From the NCBI GenBank assembly GCA_934307335.1, contig CAKRCL010000037.1:1-16745 (forward strand): DNA of 16,745 nucleotides, in the 5' to 3' direction. The DNA comes from an uncultured Dorea sp. GTDB lineage: Bacteria; Bacillota; Clostridia; Lachnospirales; Lachnospiraceae. The notes beneath the pieces are model-generated. The model searched no databases. It was not told where the DNA came from and was given only the letters and a program-made list of their open reading frames with translations. Within the stretch, counting starts at the first letter, position 1, and every line of letters starts with the position of its first letter. The position numbers were made by a program, and so were the translations under genes. Shown piece after piece: positions 1 to 5,980 of this stretch.

Positions 1-273
1 TATCTGCCGAACCAGATACTTGATTTGGAGACAAGTGTATATTTAACAGCTGATGCATACGATAAATATATTTATCGAGTTCAGTGGAATAATCCACGTA
101 ACAGACAGGAATTAATTGATCATATATATGATCAGGCACAATATAGCAGAGGAGAAAGAATCACGACAGAAGATCAGATGGTAATCCTGTCGACCTGTTC
201 AACTAGAGGAACTAATGCAAGACATGTTTTAGTATGCAGAATTGTCAAAACAGAGAATTATAGAGAAAAATAA
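1..273 (+). CDS. Class B sortase, C-terminal part (5' end outside window)
   Basis: The reading frame is open from base 1 to the TAA at 271-273, so this is the last ~90 residues of a longer protein; a TTG at 25 is only an internal Leu codon. Sortases are membrane-anchored extracellular cysteine transpeptidases that attach sorting-signal proteins to the wall or link pilins. Seen: the strand ILSTCS with the presumed catalytic Cys at bases 196-198, then an Arg at 220-222 in ARHVLVCRIV eight residues later, the usual Cys/Arg active-site arrangement at a sortase C-terminus. The helical stretch before it (NPRNRQELIDHIYDQA) and the phrase 'ITTEDQMVILSTC' resemble class B rather than class A enzymes. 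The upstream catalytic His and the N-terminal membrane anchor lie outside the window. The substrate cannot be inferred from what is visible. Confidence 0.8.
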   Translation, partial: YLPNQILDLETSVYLTADAYDKYIYRVQWNNPRNRQELIDHIYDQAQYSRGERITTEDQMVILSTCSTRGTNARHVLVCRIVKTENYREK

Positions 274-315
274 TAGATATATTTAAAATAACAATTAGAG
301 GACGTTCGAAAGGGG

Positions 316-324
316 TGGTACAAT
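316..324 (+). promoter_or_regulatory. Candidate extended -10 promoter for the molybdoenzyme gene
   Basis: TGG followed by TACAAT (-10 at 319-324) makes an extended -10 element 43 bp before the start codon. The possible -35 (TTAGAG, 295-300, 18-bp spacer) is weak. This is the best promoter candidate in the 94-bp gap after the sortase gene; no convincing terminator hairpin is seen there, so read-through from upstream is also possible. Confidence 0.35.
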
Positions 325-367
325 AAAGTAAGATTTTTACTGAAGATTAAGAAGAGGAGAGATTAAC

Positions 368-2461
368 ATGGTAAAAAAAGGGACTTGTGGTTTGTGTCAA
401 GGTGGCTGTGCAGTTATTTATACCATTGAGGATGGGAAAATTGTGAAAGCAGAACCGGATAAAGAATCTCCGAAAGGAAGATTATGTCCGAGAGGTGCCT
501 TGGTGCCAGATATTCTTTATGGGGAAAAGCGTATCAAACATCCATTGATCCGTGTTGGCGAACGTGGAGAAGGAAAGTTTCGTGAATGTAGTTGGGAAGA
601 AGCAACAACCAAGGCGGCAGAGTTATTGAAAAAAACAGCGGATACATATGGTGGAAGATCACTGGCATCTTATTATGGACGTGGAATTTTAGGGCTTCCG
701 GTGACAAGATTAGCTGGTAAAGGAGATGGAAGTGGAAAAGGAAAATTCCTTATAAATCTCGGTTCACCGAATGACATGAGCTGTGGGTCAATCTGTAATC
801 TGGCCTCTAGTACAGTGACACCAGGGACACTGCTTGGTGTGAATACGCGAATGATGCAGCAGGAAATTGAAGATAGTGATTATATCATTTCCTGGGGGAA
901 GAACTCTGCAAGTGATGATGGTCCACAGATTATGTTACGTCGCATCAAGGAAGCTCAGAAGAGAGGGGCTAAGCTGATTGTGATTGATCCGAGACAGGAA
1001 GGCCTTGGGAAGATTGCAGATTGGTGGATTCCAATTACACCAGGATCAGATGGAGCACTTGCACTTGCAATGTTAAAGTTGATTATTGACAGTCATCGAT
1101 ATGATCACGAATTTGTTGAGAAATTTACTTGTGGATTTGATGAGTTTAAGACTTACCTGGATACGCAGAATATAGAACAACTTTCAAAATGGTGTGGAAT
1201 TTCAATCGAAGATATTGAAAAGTTGACAGATATTTTTTGTTCAACGACAAAGATTCCACTTGTATCTTATACAGGGTTGGAGTATCAACTGAGTGCAATT
1301 CAAAATAATCGTGCGATTTTTGTATTATGGGCAATTACAGGAAAGATGGATGCCCCAGGAGCTATATATCTGAATGGACAAGGCCTGCAAACGCCAAAGC
1401 TTTTTGAGATACCAAAGGAGAATGTTCCAATTGGAGTAGAGGAATTTCCATTATTTTACAAATTCTGTGGTGCAGGACAATTTTCATGTTTTCCAAAGGC
1501 AGTGCTTGAGGACGAACCATATCCAATTCGAGGACTGATGGTGCTTGGTGGGTCTCCGGTATTGTCATTTCCAGATAGTAAAAGCTGGAGAGAAGCATAT
1601 AAGAAGTTAGAATGTCTGATCGTATTAGACAGATATTTCACAGAAGATGCCAGATATGCAGATGTAGTATTTCCGTCTTGTTCATTGTTTGAAGTGCCGA
1701 AAGTCGTGCCTGGTCCAGAAGGTCCACAAATTGAAGAGCCTTTCATTGCGCCGGTTGGAGAAGCAAAAAATGATGTATTAATTCTTGGAAATATTGCTGA
1801 TAAACTTGGATTTGGTGACAAACTTCCACAGACAGAAGAAGAGTTAAGAGAATGGCTTTTGAGTGGAATAGCACCGAATGCCGGAGATTTTGCAAGCAAA
1901 TTAAATCAGAAACAAGAAAAGCATTATAAAAAATATGAGACCGGTGAATTAAGGGCAGATGGAAAACCGGGATTCCCGACACCTACCGGAAAGTTGGAAA
2001 TCTGTTCTACAATATTAGAGGAAAATGGATTTGTTCCTTATCCGGAATATAAAGATATCCGGTCTATACCGGAATTGAGCGGAAAGGAATATCCATTCAC
2101 CATGACGAGTGGAGCAAGAAGTAATAACCGTATGGGTGTATTTGGTGCGAACTTGGAAGGAATTACTGCAATTGAACCATATCCGGTTGTTGATATTAAT
2201 GAAGAAGATGCGAAAGAACTTGGCATTGCAGATGGAGATATGGTAAAAGTTACGACACCATTTGCAAATGGATGCTTTAAGGCAAAGATTCGTGGCGTTG
2301 CGAGACATGCAATACATATTCCGCATGGAGGTGGCAGTGCTTATATGTCAGAACCTTGGAAGAATGGTAATGTCAATGATCTTTGTAGTCTGGACTATGC
2401 AGATCCAATGACAGGATTTGTGTTGATAAAATCAGTACCTTGTCGAGTAGAGAAAATATAG
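368..2461 (+). CDS. Cytosolic molybdopterin-dependent oxidoreductase (DMSO reductase family)
   Basis: This 697-aa protein belongs to the bis-MGD molybdenum/tungsten oxidoreductase (DMSO reductase) superfamily; its substrate is unknown. Seen: an N-terminal [4Fe-4S] site C7-x2-C10-x3-C14-x25-C40 followed by PRG, where R42 sits at the position of the Lys/Arg linking cluster and pterin. GSPN at 132-135 precedes C143, the expected metal-ligand Cys; a second Cys, C139, lies just before it. VIDPR and an ITPGSDGALALAM block follow, as in the family. The C-terminal part (PTPTGKLEI onward) matches the dinucleotide-binding domain. There is no twin-arginine signal peptide, so it should act in the cytoplasm. 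Length and the GSPN-to-Cys spacing recall acetylene hydratase and thiosulfate/polysulfide reductases, but the acetylene hydratase Asp after the second cluster Cys is Gln (Q11) here. RBS AGGAGA at 355-360 supports the start. No small electron-transfer subunit is adjacent; the next gene is a double-cubane reductase. Confidence 0.88.
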   Translation: MVKKGTCGLCQGGCAVIYTIEDGKIVKAEPDKESPKGRLCPRGALVPDILYGEKRIKHPLIRVGERGEGKFRECSWEEATTKAAELLKKTADTYGGRSLASYYGRGILGLPVTRLAGKGDGSGKGKFLINLGSPNDMSCGSICNLASSTVTPGTLLGVNTRMMQQEIEDSDYIISWGKNSASDDGPQIMLRRIKEAQKRGAKLIVIDPRQEGLGKIADWWIPITPGSDGALALAMLKLIIDSHRYDHEFVEKFTCGFDEFKTYLDTQNIEQLSKWCGISIEDIEKLTDIFCSTTKIPLVSYTGLEYQLSAIQNNRAIFVLWAITGKMDAPGAIYLNGQGLQTPKLFEIPKENVPIGVEEFPLFYKFCGAGQFSCFPKAVLEDEPYPIRGLMVLGGSPVLSFPDSKSWREAYKKLECLIVLDRYFTEDARYADVVFPSCSLFEVPKVVPGPEGPQIEEPFIAPVGEAKNDVLILGNIADKLGFGDKLPQTEEELREWLLSGIAPNAGDFASKLNQKQEKHYKKYETGELRADGKPGFPTPTGKLEICSTILEENGFVPYPEYKDIRSIPELSGKEYPFTMTSGARSNNRMGVFGANLEGITAIEPYPVVDINEEDAKELGIADGDMVKVTTPFANGCFKAKIRGVARHAIHIPHGGGSAYMSEPWKNGNVNDLCSLDYADPMTGFVLIKSVPCRVEKI

Positions 2462-2577
2462 TAGGTAAACTTTATTATAATATTAGAAATAGAAGCATAA
2501 AATCCAATGCTGAATTAAGAAAAAAGCATCTTTAGCTACAAAAAAGTTTACTATACAAAACAACAGGAGGAAAATTT
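2462..2577 (+). other. Intergenic gap with a 9-bp inverted repeat
   Basis: This 116-bp gap contains gtaaacttt (2465-2473) and its exact reverse complement (2543-2551), about 69 bp apart, enclosing a short inner hairpin (2507-2511 with 2525-2529). A TATAAT occurs at 2476-2481 but has no recognisable -35. RBS AGGAGG (2565-2570) for the next gene lies just past the right arm. It may be a leader structure or chance; the low-complexity AT background makes chance plausible. Confidence 0.3.
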
Positions 2578-3732
2578 ATGCCAGAATTCAAATTGCCGGA
2601 GAACTTTGAAACATATCCGGAAGCGAGAAAAAAAGCCTTTCTGACTATGAAAGAGCTGAAAGAACAGGGACGCCGTATCGTTGGAGTGTTCTGTACATTT
2701 ACACCGTGGGAGCTGATTCTTGCGGCAGACGCAGTGGCGGTCGTGTTATGTGGAATCGGGGATGATAACATACCGGCAGCGGAAGTGCGGCTTCCAAAGA
2801 ACTTATGTCCGTTGATCAAAGCAAGTTACGGGGCAGCAGTGACTGACAAATGTCCATTTTTCTATTTTTCAGATATGGTGCTTGCAGAGACAACATGTGA
2901 TGGAAAGAAGAAAATGTATGAGCTTATGGGCGAGCTGAAACATTGTCATATTATGCAGCTTCCGCCGGGACGTTACGGAAAGGGAGCTCTGGAGTTCTGG
3001 AAACAGGAAGTTATCTCTGTAAAGGAAGATTTGGAGCAATTCTATGGAATTACAATTACAGAGCAGAAAATCCGCGATGCGATTCATCTGAGAAACCGGG
3101 AGAGAAAAGCGGTGCTTGATTTCTTCGAGGTTGCCCGACTGAAACCTTCACCGATTACTGGTTATGAGATTATGACAGTTATCAGTTCCAATGAATTTTC
3201 ACCAGATTTGGAGGAGAAGATTGCATATCTTGAAAAAAGAACGGCAGAACTTAAAGATCTCTATGAAAGAGAATATAAAGGAAAACCTTCCAGACCTAGA
3301 ATTCTGATTACAGGATGTCCGGTCACTGGAGTTATGGACAAGGTCATTAAGAGAATTGAGGAAATGGGAGCGGACGTAGTTGGTTATGAGAACTGCTGTG
3401 GACCGAGAGAGAAGAAAGATCCGATTGATGAGACAAAGGATCCAATCACAGCGATTGCAGAAAAATATCTGCGCGTAAACTGTTCGGTTATGAGTCCGAA
3501 TCCAGGCAGACTGGAAGCCCTTGGTACACAGATTGATGAATATCAGGTGGACGGAGTGGTCGAAGTTCTTCTTCAGGCCTGTCATACATTTGCCATTGAA
3601 TCTGATGCAGTGAAAACATTTGTGACAAGAGAGAAGAATATTCCATATATGGCACTGACAACGGATTATTCTACTGCAGATCAGGGACAGATTGACACAC
3701 GTCTGAATGCGTTCATTGAGATGCTGCAGTAG
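2578..3732 (+). CDS. Double-cubane-cluster-containing anaerobic reductase (2-hydroxyacyl-CoA dehydratase subunit D / YjiM family)
   Basis: This 384-aa protein matches the HgdB/FldC-like superfamily in the single-subunit YjiM/DCCP subgroup by length and by its Cys layout. Seen: C39 in VFCTFTPWE, C58, C77 in LPKNLCPLIK, C92 in DKCPFF and C107 in TTCDGKKK in the first half. In the second half there are ITGCPVTG, YENCCGPRE, VNCSVMSP and LLQACHTF. Family knowledge: such proteins can carry an [8Fe-9S] double cubane and do low-potential reductions, normally energised by an ASKHA-type ATPase activator (BadF/HgdC type), often encoded next door. No such ATPase gene lies in this window. The physiological substrate is not known for this subgroup. 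A strong RBS (AGGAGG, 7 bp before ATG) fixes the start. It may be co-transcribed with the preceding molybdoenzyme (116-bp gap, no clear terminator). A classical 2-hydroxyacyl-CoA dehydratase is less likely because no partner subunit is adjacent. Confidence 0.87.
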   Translation: MPEFKLPENFETYPEARKKAFLTMKELKEQGRRIVGVFCTFTPWELILAADAVAVVLCGIGDDNIPAAEVRLPKNLCPLIKASYGAAVTDKCPFFYFSDMVLAETTCDGKKKMYELMGELKHCHIMQLPPGRYGKGALEFWKQEVISVKEDLEQFYGITITEQKIRDAIHLRNRERKAVLDFFEVARLKPSPITGYEIMTVISSNEFSPDLEEKIAYLEKRTAELKDLYEREYKGKPSRPRILITGCPVTGVMDKVIKRIEEMGADVVGYENCCGPREKKDPIDETKDPITAIAEKYLRVNCSVMSPNPGRLEALGTQIDEYQVDGVVEVLLQACHTFAIESDAVKTFVTREKNIPYMALTTDYSTADQGQIDTRLNAFIEMLQ

Positions 3733-3772
3733 GAAAGATAAAAAAGTAACGATAAAAGTATAAGAAAAAGGA

Positions 3773-3800
3773 TTGACTTTTTTTATCATAGGTGTTAAAT
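3773..3800 (+). promoter_or_regulatory. Promoter of the lysine-riboswitch transcript
   Basis: TTGACT (3773-3778) and TTAAAT (3795-3800) are separated by 16 bp and lie about 29 bp before the first riboswitch stem. The location directly upstream of a structured leader supports it. Alternative -10 choices in the AT-rich stretch (TATATA near 3800) are possible. Confidence 0.5.
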
Positions 3801-3828
3801 ATATATACGATATGAATAAGGTATTTGC

Positions 3829-3991
3829 TTGATAGAGGTGCGGGATTCATCAGTAACAACTGGCTACAGCGAGGGAAGCTGCCAGTTGCGAAAGGGGAGA
3901 CCGCCGAAGGAAATGTTGTAATATCCCGGTTGCATTTCCTGGGGCGTGGCAGAATATGCCGCGAACTGTCACATCGGTGGAGCGCTATCAG
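3829..3991 (+). promoter_or_regulatory. Lysine riboswitch (L box)
   Basis: The leader carries the conserved core of the lysine aptamer in order: GAGGTGCGG (3835-3843), AGTAAC (3852-3857), the GGGGAGACCGCCGAAGG block (3894-3910), CCTGGGGC (3938-3945), GAACTGTCAC (3963-3972) and GGTGGAGCGCTATC (3976-3989). The closing stem P1 is visible: TGATAG at 3830-3835 pairs with CTATCA at 3985-3990. Paralogous arms such as ggaaatg/catttcc and gcgtggca/tgccgc form the internal helices. Family knowledge: these RNAs bind L-lysine and usually turn off lysine synthesis or uptake genes. The intrinsic terminator at 4062-4098 lies between the aptamer and the next start codon, which suggests transcriptional OFF control. 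CGGT at 3975-3978 could compete for ACCG at the base of the terminator, but I did not fold the antiterminator fully. Confidence 0.93.
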
Positions 3992-4061
3992 AGTGTAATA
4001 ATATAGAAGAATGGACTGATGAATGTTGTAAAGAATCAGGACATTTGGAAGCATGAATTAT

Positions 4062-4098
4062 ACCGTGAGTGCACGACACAGATGCACTCACGGTTTTT
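4062..4098 (+). terminator. Intrinsic terminator of the lysine riboswitch expression platform
   Basis: A perfect 12-bp stem (4062-4073 with 4083-4094) with a 9-nt loop is followed at once by a run of five T (4094-4098). It sits 71 nt after the aptamer and about 80 bp before the NhaC-family start codon, so it is placed to stop transcription before the gene when lysine is bound. Confidence 0.9.
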
Positions 4099-4176
4099 CT
4101 ATATCTATAGATAAAAGATGTAGCCAGGCAGAACCTTTGTTCAGGAAATATAATTATCAGAAAAGGAGTAGAGGTT

Positions 4177-5793
4177 ATGCTGAAAAAAAGAAAAATGGCT
4201 GTCTGGGGAATATTTGCATGTCTTATGATGATGCAGATGTGTTCTGTAAATGTATTTGCAGCAGAAGAGGCAGCAGAGTATGTGCCGAAGATGTACGCAT
4301 CTTTCTGGGCACTGGTACCGCCGGTTGTGGCTATCGTACTGGCATTGATTACAAAAGAAGTTTATAGTTCCTTGTTCGTAGGAATTGTGATTGGAGGACT
4401 TTTTTGGTCGGGATTCCAATTTGAGAAAACGGTTCTTCATGTATTTCAGGACGGTATTGTAGGAGTTCTGACAGACAGCTACAATATGGGAATTTTGGTA
4501 TTCCTGGTCATTCTTGGAATTATGGTATGTATGATGAACAAGGCTGGAGGTTCTGCTGCATTCGGAAGATGGGCAAGCAGCCATATCAGGACAAGAATTG
4601 GAGCTCAGCTTGCAACGATTGCTCTTGGAGTATTGATTTTTATTGATGATTACTTTAACTGTCTGACAGTTGGAAGTGTTATGCGTCCGGTTACAGACAA
4701 GCATCAGGTATCAAGAGCGAAGTTAGCTTACCTGATTGATGCTACGGCAGCTCCGGTATGTATCATTGCACCGATTTCTTCATGGGCAGCAGCAGTTACA
4801 GGATTTGTAGAGGGTGAGGACGGATTTTCTATTTTCCTTCGTGCAATTCCATTTAACTACTATGCATTACTTACAATTTTAACAATGGTACTTCTTGTTG
4901 TATTAAAAATTGATTTTGGAACAATGCGTGTTCATGAGGATAATGCATTAAAAGGAGATATCTATACCACACCGGACAGACCGTATGCAGATGCGCAGGA
5001 TGATGTAGTTGAAGAAAAAGGTGGCGTGATCGATCTTGTTTTCCCAATCCTTGTACTGATTGGCTGCTGTATTATCGGAATGCTTTACAGTGGTGGATTT
5101 TTCAGTGGTGTTAGCTTTGTAGAAGCATTTTCAGCCAGTGATGCGTCTGTTGGATTGATGCTTGGAAGTTTCTTTGCATTTGTTGTTACTGTTATTTTTT
5201 ATGCACTTCGAAAAGTGTTGAAGTTTACAGATTCTATGGCATGTATTCCAGATGGATTCAAAGCTATGGTACCTGCAATCCTGATTCTGACATTTGCATG
5301 GACGCTGAAAGCTATGACAGACAGTCTTGGTGCAGCAGAGTATGTAGCTGGAGTTATGGAGACAGCTGCGACAGGTCTTGTGAATTTCCTTCCGGCTATT
5401 ATTTTCCTGGTGGGATGCTTCCTGGCATTTGCAACAGGAACTTCCTGGGGAACATTCGGAATTTTGATTCCAATTGTAGTTGCCGTATTCCAGGGAACAA
5501 ATGAAACAATGATGATCATTTCTATCTCAGCCTGCATGGCAGGTGCGGTATGTGGAGACCACTGTTCACCAATCTCTGATACGACGATCATGGCGTCAGC
5601 CGGAGCGCAGTGCAATCATGTAAACCACGTATCCACACAGCTTCCATATGCTATGACTGTGGCAGCAGTATCATTTGTGACTTATGTCATTGCAGGATTT
5701 GTACAGAATGCTTGGATCTGTCTGCCGATCGGTATTGTGCTGATGACAGGAACGTTATTAGTGATCCGTGAAATCACAGGTAAGGAAGAGTAG
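4177..5793 (+). CDS. NhaC-family permease, predicted lysine transporter
   Basis: This 538-aa integral membrane protein belongs to the NhaC Na+/H+ antiporter superfamily. Seen: many hydrophobic segments (about 11-13), the FIDDYFN motif with D157-D158 in a membrane segment, ATGTSWGTFGIL, and the family signature GDHCSPISDTTIMAS starting at G460. A charged hydrophilic loop lies around residues 247-285. The N-terminus has a positively charged start, a hydrophobic stretch and VFAAEE near residues 26-31, resembling a cleavable signal peptide, which is uncommon for this family. Context decides the likely role: the gene is alone behind a lysine riboswitch, and comparative genomics has assigned riboswitch-controlled NhaC-type proteins to lysine uptake (sometimes called LysW). 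Lysine import coupled to Na+ or H+ is therefore inferred; a generic sodium/proton antiporter is the alternative. RBS AGGAG (4164-4168) supports the start, and a terminator follows the gene. Confidence 0.88.
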   Translation: MLKKRKMAVWGIFACLMMMQMCSVNVFAAEEAAEYVPKMYASFWALVPPVVAIVLALITKEVYSSLFVGIVIGGLFWSGFQFEKTVLHVFQDGIVGVLTDSYNMGILVFLVILGIMVCMMNKAGGSAAFGRWASSHIRTRIGAQLATIALGVLIFIDDYFNCLTVGSVMRPVTDKHQVSRAKLAYLIDATAAPVCIIAPISSWAAAVTGFVEGEDGFSIFLRAIPFNYYALLTILTMVLLVVLKIDFGTMRVHEDNALKGDIYTTPDRPYADAQDDVVEEKGGVIDLVFPILVLIGCCIIGMLYSGGFFSGVSFVEAFSASDASVGLMLGSFFAFVVTVIFYALRKVLKFTDSMACIPDGFKAMVPAILILTFAWTLKAMTDSLGAAEYVAGVMETAATGLVNFLPAIIFLVGCFLAFATGTSWGTFGILIPIVVAVFQGTNETMMIISISACMAGAVCGDHCSPISDTTIMASAGAQCNHVNHVSTQLPYAMTVAAVSFVTYVIAGFVQNAWICLPIGIVLMTGTLLVIREITGKEE

Positions 5794-5831
5794 AAGCAGG
5801 CTTTATCATTTGTGAAAAACCTAGAGTATAG

Positions 5832-5897
5832 AAGAGCATTTTGATTGAAAATGAAGGTCAGAAACCAGAACATTTTCAAAATCAGATGCTCTTTTTC
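5832..5897 (+). terminator. Intrinsic terminator after the NhaC-family gene
   Basis: AAGAGCAT (5832-5839) pairs with ATGCTCTT (5886-5893). The inner sequence continues the stem imperfectly (ttttgattgaaaatg against cattttcaaaatc). A T run follows at 5892-5896. It ends the riboswitch transcript and separates it from the promoter of the peptidase gene. Confidence 0.75.
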
Positions 5898-5934
5898 TGT
5901 CTGTGAAAAGGAACGTTTATTTTGTGAAAAAATG

Positions 5935-5943
5935 TGGTATAAT
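5935..5943 (+). promoter_or_regulatory. Extended -10 promoter for the M16C-era-recO cluster
   Basis: TGG immediately followed by a consensus TATAAT (5938-5943) forms an extended -10 element. A weak -35 (TTTATT, 5916-5921) gives a 16-bp spacer. It lies 37 bp before the peptidase start and just past the preceding terminator. Confidence 0.65.
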
Positions 5944-5980
5944 CTACTAGAGTATGTGAAAGGAGAACATCGGAAAGTTT

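Noticed and set aside
4053..4367. Plus-strand ORF of 104 codons between the riboswitch and the permease gene
   Set aside because: It starts inside the riboswitch terminator region, has no RBS and runs in another frame through the well-supported NhaC-family gene.
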